A stretch of 26,180 nt of DNA from JBGOUV01 sp041477815 (GTDB lineage: Bacteria; Acidobacteriota; Terriglobia; Bryobacterales; JACQDG01), in NCBI GenBank assembly GCA_041477815.1, contig JBGOUV010000041.1, positions 1 through 26,180 on the forward strand, written 5' to 3'. A program made the translations under genes and the position numbers. Numbering within the stretch: position 1 is the first letter of the stretch; every line of letters begins with the position of its first letter. The notes below the pieces were generated by a model. It was not told the origin of the DNA. It ran no database searches and saw nothing but the letters and a program-made list of their open reading frames with translations. Positions 14,492 to 22,663 of the stretch are shown in pieces.

Positions 14492-17400
14492 AGGCGCCCG
14501 CGATCCGCGACCGTAAGGTTTGGGCGTCCTCTGCCAGCTTCATCATACCTAGGTCGGTGGCGGTGGCGATCGCGGGCCCCAGCAGACCTAACGCCCGGGC
14601 GCGGTCACCGGGCTCGTCGCGGGCGGCGAGCAGGCGGGCGTAGTCGTACTGGTTGTAGGCTTCGAAGGGGCGGACGCGCATGCGGGCGCACATTTCCAGG
14701 GACTGCTCGAAGTGCTGGAGGGCTTCCTGCCAACGGCCCAGGGTGGCGGCCAGGAGGCCCAACTGGCGGGAGACCGGGCCGTAGAAGACCGCCGAACTGC
14801 CTACCACGACATTGCGGCCGGCGAAAGGCAGGAGGAGCTCATAGAGGACCGGGGCGCGGGCGGCGTCGTGGAACATGGCGCACATCTGCGCCAGCAGCGC
14901 GACGCTGACCAGCCAGGCGCCGTCTCTGGGCAGGGTGGTGAACCCGGCGACGGCCCAGCGCTCGTAGACCGGGCGGGCCTCTTCGAGCCGGCCCAGCTCG
15001 CAGACAATATAATTCAGACTTACCTGCCAGCCGGTGATACCGGGGTAGATGTCGAGCAGTCCGCGGACGGTCCGCTCGGCCTCGGCGTAACGGCCCTGCA
15101 CCCGTCGCAGTGTGGTTGTCTGGGTGTGGAAGAACAGGATCGCATTTTGATCCTGGGCCCTTTGACCGATGGCTTGAGCCTGCTGCAACAACTGCTCACA
15201 CTCGTCAAAACGGCCCTCCGTCAAGGCCCGGCAGGCGCGGTAAAAGGGTCCCAGCCAGATGTAGACCGGCTGGCGCAGCTCCTCGGCCAGGCGACGGTAG
15301 ACTTCGAGCTCCTGGTCGAAGGCGGCCAGGTCGCCCAGCTCCAGAAGCTCGCGGAAGTAGCGGAAGCGGCCGCGCAAAGCCATCTCTTTGGCGCCGGTCT
15401 GTTCGGCGACGCGAACCATTTCCGCGGCCAGGGCCAAGCGTTCTTCCACCTTGGGGAAACCTTCGAGAGAAATGGAGCGGCTATAGAGGGCGGCGAGCAA
15501 GGCGGCGGGATCGGCGGTGCGGCGGGCCACTTCCACGGCCTCGCGGCTGTGGTCCAAGCGCCGCTCGGAGGAGGTGTACCAGGCGAGGGCCAGGTGAGCC
15601 AGCAGCCTGGCGCGGAGGACGCTGTCGGCATCGCCGATCGCTTGGAGGGCTTCTTCCAGCAGGTCGACCAGACGCTGGTCCACGGTGCCGTAGCGGGCGC
15701 CGATGGCGCCGGCGCCGAAACCCAGGGCCGCGCGGGCCAGGCGGGGCGTGCTGGCCAAGGCGCGGGCGATGGCGGCGGCCTGCTGGAACGTGTCGGCCGC
15801 CTTGGAGGCGTAGCTGGCGCGGGTCTGGGCTTCCCCGAGGGCCAGCAGCAGGTCGCAGCGATGGGCGGGGTCGGGAGCGGGGGCCAGGTCGATGGCCTGC
15901 AGCGCCCGCTCGTAGTGCCCGACCGCCTCTTCGTACGCCAGTTGATGGGTGGCACGCTCGGCGGCGCGGACCGAGTAGTGAATGGCCCATTCCAGGTCGG
16001 CGGCCGCGCCCGCCTGGAAGAAGTGGTGCGCCAGCTCGCCGAAGTGGGCCTCCGGGGCGGCGCGGTACAGGGCTTCCAGCCGCTCGGCGATGCGACGATG
16101 CAGGCGCAGGCGGCGTCCGGCGCTGATCTGCTCGTAGAGGGCTTGGCGAATGAGGGCGTGGGCAAAGGTATAGCGGCCCGCGGGCCGCGGCGATTCGATC
16201 ACCAGGCGCGCGGCCACGGCCTCCTCCAGGGCCTCCAGCACCTGGTCGCCCGGAAGATCCGCCAGCGGCTCGACCACCTCGAGCTGGAACTCCCGGCCCA
16301 CCGCCGAAGCGATCGTGAGGACGCGGCTGCACGATTCCGACAGGTGGTCCAGGCGGCGGTCCACCACCTCGTGCACCGTCTGGGGGATGGGAATGCTCCA
16401 CGACCCCGATTCCTCCCAGCGTTCCAGCCGCCCTTCGGAGACCATCAGGCGGACGATTTCATTGACGAAGAAAGGATTGCCGTCGGTTTGCCGGTAGAGG
16501 GCCGACACCAGGGCGGCGGGAGGCTTTCGAGCGGCCGTCAGCTCCAGGAAACGGGCTACATCTTCCTCCGACAATCCGGACAGCGTGAGGCGCTCGCCGA
16601 GGCCCTGCCGGGACAACTCGGCGAGAGTCTGGCTCAGGGGGTGGCGCCGGTCCAGTTGCAGGTCCCGGTAGGTCCCCACCACCAGCAGCCGGGTGTCGCG
16701 CAGTTCGCGCGCCAGAAATTCCAGCAGCAGCAGAGACGACTTATCCGCCCAATGGAGATCGTCCAGGATGAGCACCAGGGGCCGGGCGCGGGCGGCGTTC
16801 TTGAGTACGGTAGTGATGCTATCGAAGAGACGGAACCGGGCCTGGTTGGGCTCGAGGTCGGGCGGCGGCGGCACGGAGGGAAGCCTCTCGCGGACCTCGG
16901 AAACCAGTTGCGAGATGTCGGGGGCCGAGGATCCCAACAGGGAGGTGAGCTCTTCGGGGTGGCGGTCGGCGAGGCAGGAGCGGAGGATCTGGACCCAGGG
17001 CCAGAAGGCCGGCGCGCCCTCGCCTTCGTAGCAATGGCCGAGCACCGCCTGGGCCTCGCGGAGGCGGGCGTAGGTGGCCAGTTGATCGGTGGCGGAGGTC
17101 TTACCACTGCCTGGTTCGCCTACCAGCAATATCAATCTCCCGCGACCCGAGCGGACGTCGTTGAAGGCCGACCGCAACTGGTGCAGGAGGTCTTCCCGGC
17201 CCACGAAGACGCCGGCGGCGAGCTGGTCCAGGGACTTGGTGTCCTGTCGCAAGGCCCGGCCGGCGGCGGCGGGGGCGGCGGCCGCCATCTCGGTCAGCAC
17301 TTGGACTACGGCGGTGGCGCTGGGGGGGCGCTGGTCGGGCGCTTTGGCCAGCAGCGACAGGATGAGGTCCTCCAGCCCTTTCGGCACCGCCGGATTGTGC

Positions 17401-18182
17401 CAGGAGGGAGCCACCGGCGCGGTATGAATGTGCTGGGAGATGATGCCGATCAACTGGTCGCCCAAAAACGGCAGCCGGCCGGTGACCAGCTCATACAGCA
17501 TGACCCCCAGCGCGTAGAGGTCGCTGCGGGGCTCCGATTTCTGTCCCAGGGCCTGCTCGGGAGACATGTAAGTGACCGTGCCGACCAGGGTTCCATCCAG
17601 AGTGATCTGGGAGAAGTGCAGTCCCACGGCCAAGCCGAAGTCGCCCAGCTTTACCGATTGGTCATGGGTGAGCCAGACGTTGCCGGGCTTGAGGTCGCGA
17701 TGGACGATACCGCGGCTGTGGGCATACTCCAGGGCCAGACCTAGCTCGCGGCCAAAACGCAGGACTTCGGCGAGGGGCAGGGGCTGCGGGCGGGCGCGGC
17801 GGATCACATCCAGGAGCGAGCCGCCTTCCACGTATTGGGTAACGATGTAGGGACGGCCCGATTCCTCGGCCACGTCGTAGACGGTGACGATGTGGGGGTG
17901 ATCGCCCAAGCGGCCCAGGGTCTGGGCCTCGCGCAGCAGGCGGGCGGCGCCCTCGTCGTCCAGCTTTTCGGTGCGAAGCAGCGAGATGACGACGTCGCGG
18001 TCCAACCGATGGTCGCGGGCCAGGTAGACCCGCTTCTGGCCGCCCTGGCCCAGCAGCCGGACCACGCGATACCGGCCCCCGGCGAAGGACTCGGGCAGGG
18101 GCTCGTTGGAGAACGGCGCGGCGACGGCGCCGGGCACGCCGGCGTCCAAAGTTTCCGAGATGGCCTCGGGGTCCTGATTCAC
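14478..18182 (-). CDS. Ser/Thr protein kinase - AAA ATPase - TPR fusion protein
   Basis: A 1234-residue cytosolic signalling protein. Residues ~37-300 are a Hanks-type kinase with HRDLKPGN (Asp163), DFG (181-183), TYMSPEQ and DLYALGVMLYEL; Glu85 of helix C is present. The usual VAIK lysine is Ser67 (VVISLL), while a lysine sits in the glycine loop (GQGGQKRV, Lys50). Residues ~325-620 are an AAA_16/NACHT-like ATPase: FVGREDLL, Walker A GEPGSGKT (355-362), Walker B LVLILDDLHWAD, and DGNPFFVNEIVRLM. Residues ~700-1220 are helical TPR-like repeats (YEEAVGHYERALQAID, ERTVRGLLDIYPGI, GRWQEALQHFEQSLEM). This layout is known for acidobacterial kinases fused to MalT-like sensors. The start GTG overlaps the radical SAM stop (GTGA), so the two are coupled. 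Target and signal unknown. Confidence 0.92.
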   Translation of the reverse strand: MNQDPEAISETLDAGVPGAVAAPFSNEPLPESFAGGRYRVVRLLGQGGQKRVYLARDHRLDRDVVISLLRTEKLDDEGAARLLREAQTLGRLGDHPHIVTVYDVAEESGRPYIVTQYVEGGSLLDVIRRARPQPLPLAEVLRFGRELGLALEYAHSRGIVHRDLKPGNVWLTHDQSVKLGDFGLAVGLHFSQITLDGTLVGTVTYMSPEQALGQKSEPRSDLYALGVMLYELVTGRLPFLGDQLIGIISQHIHTAPVAPSWHNPAVPKGLEDLILSLLAKAPDQRPPSATAVVQVLTEMAAAAPAAAGRALRQDTKSLDQLAAGVFVGREDLLHQLRSAFNDVRSGRGRLILLVGEPGSGKTSATDQLATYARLREAQAVLGHCYEGEGAPAFWPWVQILRSCLADRHPEELTSLLGSSAPDISQLVSEVRERLPSVPPPPDLEPNQARFRLFDSITTVLKNAARARPLVLILDDLHWADKSSLLLLEFLARELRDTRLLVVGTYRDLQLDRRHPLSQTLAELSRQGLGERLTLSGLSEEDVARFLELTAARKPPAALVSALYRQTDGNPFFVNEIVRLMVSEGRLERWEESGSWSIPIPQTVHEVVDRRLDHLSESCSRVLTIASAVGREFQLEVVEPLADLPGDQVLEALEEAVAARLVIESPRPAGRYTFAHALIRQALYEQISAGRRLRLHRRIAERLEALYRAAPEAHFGELAHHFFQAGAAADLEWAIHYSVRAAERATHQLAYEEAVGHYERALQAIDLAPAPDPAHRCDLLLALGEAQTRASYASKAADTFQQAAAIARALASTPRLARAALGFGAGAIGARYGTVDQRLVDLLEEALQAIGDADSVLRARLLAHLALAWYTSSERRLDHSREAVEVARRTADPAALLAALYSRSISLEGFPKVEERLALAAEMVRVAEQTGAKEMALRGRFRYFRELLELGDLAAFDQELEVYRRLAEELRQPVYIWLGPFYRACRALTEGRFDECEQLLQQAQAIGQRAQDQNAILFFHTQTTTLRRVQGRYAEAERTVRGLLDIYPGITGWQVSLNYIVCELGRLEEARPVYERWAVAGFTTLPRDGAWLVSVALLAQMCAMFHDAARAPVLYELLLPFAGRNVVVGSSAVFYGPVSRQLGLLAATLGRWQEALQHFEQSLEMCARMRVRPFEAYNQYDYARLLAARDEPGDRARALGLLGPAIATATDLGMMKLAEDAQTLRSRIAGASPPP

Positions 18183-19774
18183 TCGGGGCCTCGGCCGGCG
18201 ATAGTGACCAGGGGCGCGCCGGCGGACGCGCCGCGCTCCCGCTCCACGCGGAATCCCACCTTCTTGTGGCGGAAGAAATGGCTGTAGACGCCGACACAGG
18301 CGCGGATCAGGAGCCGGGTCACCAATCCCACGCGCTTCTGCTGGACGGAGTCGGCGGAGATGCCGTGTTCGGCATAGACCCGCTTGTACACAAGATTCAG
18401 TAAGGCGTAGGTGATCTTACCGGCCACCGGCCAGGAGCGGGCCACACCCTGGCTGACGCGCCGGTAGATCTGGCGGAAGGAATAAAATTCGTCCCAGCAC
18501 TTCTGGCGTTCGGCCAGCAGATCCTCGCTGCTGATATTGGCATAGCGGACGACGTAGGCCCGCTTACCGGGATCGAGCCAGAAGCGCTCGCGCAGGATCT
18601 GGGTGCGGTGCTTGGGGACGTAACCTGGCTGGTCGCGGTTGCGGCGGTCGCCCATCATCTCGTGGAAGTCCTTGGTGCCAGGGTAGGGGTTGTACACACA
18701 GACCTGGGCCAGACAGGAGCCCGATTCGACGAGGAAGCGCCGCATGGTCCGGATGGTCTCGACCGTATCGCTTTCGAGACCGCAGATCACTGAGCTTAGC
18801 ACCAGGATGCCCCGGTCCTGCACCTTCTGGATGGTCTCGATCATGCGCTGGCCAACCGGATTCCACTGTTTGTTGGCGCTCTTCAGGCCCTCTTCGGTGA
18901 ACGATTCGACACCCATCAGCGCCGTGCGGACGCGCATCTTGTGGTACATGGCGGCGAGGTACTCGTCGTCGCTCACGACCTCCGAGGTCATCTGGGTGAA
19001 GGCGAAGAGATTCTTGGGGACGCGGCGGTCGTATTCGTCGAAGAAGCGCAGCCGCTCCTCGCGGACCCGCTCCAGTTCCCGGCGCGTCTGGGGACTGGTC
19101 TCGCGGGCGATGCGGCCCAGGGTGGCCGGGTTGAAGTTGTCGTCGGCGAGGAGGATGTAGCGGAAGCCCAGGTCGTAGAGCTCGTTGGCTTCCTCGATGA
19201 TGGCGTCGGTGAGGCGCTGGCGGGGCCGGCGTCCGTCGGTGACCCACACCGAGCAGAAGCTGCAGTTCTCCGGGCATCCGGCGACGGTCTGGATGGAGGC
19301 CATGAGGTATCGCGCCGGATCCAGGAGGTCCCAGCGCGCCGGGCGCAGGGAGTCTCCGGGGACGCGGCCGCCGGCGTAAGAGCGTTGGAGACGGCCTTGG
19401 AGGGCGTCGCGCACCACCTGGGACCAGAGCACATCGCCGTTGCCGGTTACGACGGCGTCGGCGCCCATTTCGAGCGGCTCGTCGGGGAAGATGGTGGGAT
19501 GAATGCCGCCCACCACCACGGTGGCGCCCCGGCTCTTGGCCGCGCGGAGAACGCGGTACCCGGGGACACAGTTGTTACTGTTCAGCCCGATGCCGACGAT
19601 GTCGCCCGCCTGGACCAGGTCCGGGTTGAACTTTTCCAGGGTCTCGTCCACCAGGACGGGGTCGCCGACCAGGTCGGAGGGCGTAGCCCCGGCAATGACG
19701 AAAAGCCAGCGCGGGGTGATGAAGCTGTAGCCGGTAGTGGAGTTGGAGGGGTTTACCAGGATGACTTTGGGCAC
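18179..19774 (-). CDS. B12-binding-type radical SAM protein
   Basis: A 531-residue enzyme of the cobalamin-binding radical SAM superfamily (class B, HpnP/BchE-like layout). Residues 1-~130 form a Rossmann-like B12-binding domain (ILVNPSNST, DIVGIGLNSNN, GATVVVGGIHPTIFPDEPLE, GADAVVTGNGD); the DxHxxG base-on motif is absent, as in most of this class. The radical SAM core has GCPENCSFCSV with Cys167, Cys171 and Cys174 for the [4Fe-4S] cluster, then LGFRYILLADDNF, MGVESF and SSVICGLESDT. A ~130-residue C-terminal extension (YRRVSQGVARSWPV, ITYALLNLVYKRVYAEHG, LIRACVGVYSHFFR) may touch the membrane. Such enzymes often methylate or rearrange lipids, natural products or peptides; the substrate is not predictable. 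The start is GTG without a good Shine-Dalgarno. It is the first gene of a pair with the kinase. Confidence 0.88.
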   Translation of the reverse strand: MPKVILVNPSNSTTGYSFITPRWLFVIAGATPSDLVGDPVLVDETLEKFNPDLVQAGDIVGIGLNSNNCVPGYRVLRAAKSRGATVVVGGIHPTIFPDEPLEMGADAVVTGNGDVLWSQVVRDALQGRLQRSYAGGRVPGDSLRPARWDLLDPARYLMASIQTVAGCPENCSFCSVWVTDGRRPRQRLTDAIIEEANELYDLGFRYILLADDNFNPATLGRIARETSPQTRRELERVREERLRFFDEYDRRVPKNLFAFTQMTSEVVSDDEYLAAMYHKMRVRTALMGVESFTEEGLKSANKQWNPVGQRMIETIQKVQDRGILVLSSVICGLESDTVETIRTMRRFLVESGSCLAQVCVYNPYPGTKDFHEMMGDRRNRDQPGYVPKHRTQILRERFWLDPGKRAYVVRYANISSEDLLAERQKCWDEFYSFRQIYRRVSQGVARSWPVAGKITYALLNLVYKRVYAEHGISADSVQQKRVGLVTRLLIRACVGVYSHFFRHKKVGFRVERERGASAGAPLVTIAGRGPE

Positions 19775-19850
19775 GGTTACGCTTTCTTTCTGGGAGATAT
19801 GACGGGGATGATACCTCGTTAGATAGTGAGAAATCCACTGCCTGTTGTTT

Positions 19851-19880
19851 CACCGAGCCGCGAGCAAAACGCGGAGGGCG
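19851..19880 (-). repeat. Dispersed GC-rich repeat, partial copy in divergent promoter region
   Basis: The minus strand carries TCGCGGCTCGGTG (19851-19863), identical to 2638-2650. Upstream of it is CTCCGCGTTTTGC, which differs from the other copies. It sits between the radical SAM gene and the repeat lipoprotein. Confidence 0.5.
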
Positions 19881-19888
19881 AGCTGGAC

Positions 19889-19916
19889 TTGGTGAGGTGA
19901 ACGGGAATAATATATC
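19889..19916 (+). promoter_or_regulatory. Possible promoter of repeat lipoprotein
   Basis: An AT-rich AATAATATAT (19906-19915) stands out in GC-rich DNA. TATATC (19911-19916) lies 16 bp after TTGGTG (19889-19894), a weak -35. It is 55 bases before the lipoprotein ATG. Confidence 0.35.
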
Positions 19917-19971
19917 GGCAAAGTGGAACCTGCCACGGTTGGGATACGTACTGGAGACGGGGGACAGGTCT

Positions 19972-21807
19972 ATGCGAATGGCGACGACCCTGGTACTGGC
20001 GTTGTTGCTGGCCGGATGCGGCCGGATGGACTTCGACTTGATCGGGGCCGAGCACCGGTCGAGCTGGTCGGAGGGACGGCAGCGCGTAGACGTGGCGGCG
20101 ACCGGCGAAGTGGAGTTCGCCGACGACGACCGGGACGTGGTGGCGTTGTCGGACGGGGGCTTCCTGGTGGTGCGGGAAGATCGCTGGCCGCGGCAGCGGC
20201 GGGTGGAGTTCAGTCCCGGCGCCGGAGGGGCCATCCAGCGCGAGTACCGGGTCAACGGGCGGCTGCGGGAATATGACGAGGACGCCCAGCGGTGGGTGGC
20301 CCAGATCCTGCCTGAGGTGACGCGCCACACTACCATCGGGGCGCGGAGCCGGGCCCAGCGAATTGCCCGGCAGCGAGGGCCGGACGGGCTGTTGGACGAG
20401 ATTCCGCGGCTGCGCGGGGAGGGGGTCAAGCGGATCTTCCTCGAGGAGTTCTTCGACAGCCCCAGGCTGGACACGGAAAAACTACGCCGGGCGGCGCGCG
20501 TGCTGGTGCAAGAGGTTCGTTCGGACGGACAGCGGGCCCGGATTCTGATCCAGGCGGCCGACGAGTACCTGAACGACGAGCAGACTCAGGGGGCGTTTTT
20601 CAAGGCGGTGGCGGCGATCGGGTCGGATGGCGATCGGCGGCGGGTGCTGGTGACGGTGCTGGAGAAAGAAGGCCGGCGGTGGGACACGGCGTTGCCGGCG
20701 TTTCTGGAGGCGACCGGGCGGATCGGGTCGGACGGGGACAAGCGCCAGGTACTGGCCACCCTCCTGGACCGGGTAGTACTGAGTAAAGAGCAACTGGAGC
20801 GGGTGGTGAAGACGGCCGCCCGGCTGGGGTCGGCGGGCGACAAGCGGATGGTGTTGCTGAAGGCCGTGGAGACGGGTCCCACGGACGAGCGCGTGGTGGC
20901 GGCGCTGCTCGACGCCGCCGGAACCATCGGGTCGGAAGGCGACCGCCGGCAGGTACTGCTGGCCCTCCTGGAACGGAAGGGGCTCGGCCCGGACGCCGTG
21001 GTGCGCGTGGTGAAGGCCGCCCAGACGATGGGGTCGAACGGAGACAAGAGGATGGTGTTGACTAGGGTGCTGGATGCCTCCCCCGCCGAGGAGCGGGTGC
21101 TGGCGGCGGTGCTGGAAGCGACGCGGACCATCGGATCGGAGGGCGACCGGCGGCAGGTACTGCTGGCGGTGGTGGATAAGACCGAAGCCTCGCCCGAGAC
21201 GCTGCTGCGAGTAGTGCGGGCCGCGGAGGGGATCGGATCGGCCGGGGACAAGCGCATGGTGCTGCTGAAGGTGATCGAGACCGCGCCGGGGGATGAACGG
21301 CTGGCCGGGGCGGTCCTGCAGGCCGTCGCCACCATCGGGTCGGAGGGGGACCGCCGGCAGGTCCTGCTGGCGCTGCTCGGCCGGAAGCGTCTCAGCAAGG
21401 ACACGCTGCTGCGAGTGATAAAAACGGTGGAGGGCATGGCGTCGGCCGGGGACAAGCGCATGGTGCTGCTCGAGGTGGTGCAGTCAGGGCCGATGGACGA
21501 CCGCGTGGCCCAGGCCCTGGTCGAGGCGGCGGCGACCGTCGGGTCCGACGGGGACCGGGCGCAGTTGCTGGGCGCGGTGTTGCACCGGGAGGGTTTGAGC
21601 AAAGAGGCGGCGATCCGGCTGCTGAAGGCTGTCGCAACGATGCATTCCGACGACCAGAAGGCGCGCCTCCTGATGGAGCTGCCCGAGTCCTACCTCCGGG
21701 ACAAAGCGGTAGCCGCGGTCTATGTAGACGCGGCCCACTCCATCCGCTCCGGGGACCGCTACCGGCAGGTCATGTCGGTCCTATACGACAAGCGCGGCGA
21801 GCGCTAG
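19972..21807 (+). CDS. Lipoprotein with 34-residue alpha-solenoid (HEAT-like) repeats
   Basis: A 611-residue protein. The start at 19972 gives a perfect lipoprotein signal, MRMATTLVLALLLAGC, with lipobox LAGC (Cys16), so the protein is membrane-anchored outside the cytoplasm. Longer in-frame starts from 19897 would bury this signal and are rejected. Residues ~17-180 form a mixed strand/helix region (EHRSSWSEGRQ, GEVEFADDDRDV, GGFLVVRED). From about residue 183 to the end there are thirteen ~34-residue units with the core GSxGDKRxVLL. From the third core on, two unit types alternate: one with GDRRQVLLALL..LS.E.LLRVVKAA, one with GDKRMVLLKV.E..P.DERV..AVL.A. Similar SDxDRRxVL units follow M56/BlaR1-type proteins in Acidobacteriota. 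It likely acts as a binding scaffold. Divergent from the radical SAM/kinase pair. Confidence 0.82.
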   Translation: MRMATTLVLALLLAGCGRMDFDLIGAEHRSSWSEGRQRVDVAATGEVEFADDDRDVVALSDGGFLVVREDRWPRQRRVEFSPGAGGAIQREYRVNGRLREYDEDAQRWVAQILPEVTRHTTIGARSRAQRIARQRGPDGLLDEIPRLRGEGVKRIFLEEFFDSPRLDTEKLRRAARVLVQEVRSDGQRARILIQAADEYLNDEQTQGAFFKAVAAIGSDGDRRRVLVTVLEKEGRRWDTALPAFLEATGRIGSDGDKRQVLATLLDRVVLSKEQLERVVKTAARLGSAGDKRMVLLKAVETGPTDERVVAALLDAAGTIGSEGDRRQVLLALLERKGLGPDAVVRVVKAAQTMGSNGDKRMVLTRVLDASPAEERVLAAVLEATRTIGSEGDRRQVLLAVVDKTEASPETLLRVVRAAEGIGSAGDKRMVLLKVIETAPGDERLAGAVLQAVATIGSEGDRRQVLLALLGRKRLSKDTLLRVIKTVEGMASAGDKRMVLLEVVQSGPMDDRVAQALVEAAATVGSDGDRAQLLGAVLHREGLSKEAAIRLLKAVATMHSDDQKARLLMELPESYLRDKAVAAVYVDAAHSIRSGDRYRQVMSVLYDKRGER

Positions 21808-21830
21808 GGCCGTGGGCCGCCCCACCTAGC
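21803..21830. terminator. Nested hairpin holding both convergent stop codons
   Basis: Outer arms GCTAG (21803-21807) and CTAGC (21826-21830) and inner arms GTGGG (21812-21816) and CCCAC (21821-21825) enclose a four-base loop, with a four-base bulge on the left. The plus-strand TAG and the minus-strand TAG both lie in the outer stem. No T-run is present; it may be a bidirectional terminator or mRNA-end stabiliser. Confidence 0.45.
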
Positions 21831-22650
21831 CGATCTTGGAACGGAGAAACTTAACGATACGGGGCATGGCCGTGCGGATGTCCTCGCCCGGGTCGCCCTG
21901 CCGCTGGCCGGGCTCGTAGACGATGTCGATGAACCCGCCGTAGTGCACCGACCGGAAGATGTCGAACACCTGGTCGTAGTTGATCCAGGGCTCGGAGCCG
22001 TCGGCGGCGGGATTGTAGAACTTAACGCGCACGTAGCGGGCGATCGGCGCCGTCTGGCGGATGTGGGCCAGGAAGTCGGACTCGCGCACCTGGCCGCTGG
22101 CGCCGCGCGATCCCGCCCACTGGCCGGTGTCGAGCAGGAAGACGAAGTTGGGGTGGTCCACCATCTTGATCATCCGCAGGACCTCCTCGCCGGTGCGGCA
22201 GAGGGCGTTGTGGTTGTGGTTCTGCAGCCCCACGGGGAGGCCTTGCTGGGCTCCTTCTTCACAGATCCGGCGGATGCCTTGGGCGGCGCGCTCGAAGGCT
22301 TTCTGGCGGTCGGCCTCGTTCGGCGGGGAGCCGGAGAAGACCCGCAGCAGCGGCGCTCCCAGGAACATGCCCACGCGAATCGCCTCCAGCGCTTTCTCGA
22401 ACTCGCGCTTCGGCTCCCCGCGGCCGAAGTCGGTGGAGACGGTGAAGACGGCCATGGAAAGGCCCTGGTCCAGGTACGCCCGGCGGACCTGCTTCAGGTA
22501 CCCGGTGCTCACATCGGGGAGGTTGTTCACGTGCAGGCTGGCGCCTTCCAGGCCCAACTGACGGCAGAGCTTGAGGAAGTCGAAGATGCTCATCTGGCCC
22601 TGGGCGATCTGGCGGGCGTAGTTCAGGGAGTAGTTGCTGATCTTGATCAT
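21826..22650 (-). CDS. Xylose-isomerase-like TIM-barrel protein (sugar phosphate isomerase/epimerase family)
   Basis: A 274-residue AP-endonuclease-2-type TIM barrel. Family strands are visible: MIKISNYSL, LGLEGASLHVNNLPDVS, LSMAVFTVSTDFG, GAPLLRVFSG, GLPVGLQNHNHN with a metal-binding His, FVFLLDTGQWAG, and GFIDIVYEPGQ with a late Glu. Members isomerise or epimerise sugars or act on inositol derivatives; the substrate here is not readable. An ATG 81 bp upstream (22731) lies inside the ligase gene and gives a non-homologous leader, so the ATG at 22648-22650 is chosen. It starts 13 bp after the acyl-CoA ligase stop and is probably in its operon. Confidence 0.82.
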   Translation of the reverse strand: MIKISNYSLNYARQIAQGQMSIFDFLKLCRQLGLEGASLHVNNLPDVSTGYLKQVRRAYLDQGLSMAVFTVSTDFGRGEPKREFEKALEAIRVGMFLGAPLLRVFSGSPPNEADRQKAFERAAQGIRRICEEGAQQGLPVGLQNHNHNALCRTGEEVLRMIKMVDHPNFVFLLDTGQWAGSRGASGQVRESDFLAHIRQTAPIARYVRVKFYNPAADGSEPWINYDQVFDIFRSVHYGGFIDIVYEPGQRQGDPGEDIRTAMPRIVKFLRSKIG

Positions 22651-22663
22651 GTGTCCCGTTATA

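Noticed and set aside
14712..17744. 1010-codon open frame antisense to the kinase gene
   Set aside because: GC-rich codon bias opens the opposite frame; the translation is Gly/Gln/Val-rich with no family motif, while the kinase strand has complete domains.
19897..19971. Longer N-terminus for the repeat lipoprotein
   Set aside because: It would place 25 polar residues before a perfect lipoprotein signal peptide; the ATG at 19972 is clearly better.
22658..22663. TATAAC-like -10 just before the TIM-barrel gene
   Set aside because: No -35, and the 13-bp gap to the ligase stop makes co-transcription the simpler reading.
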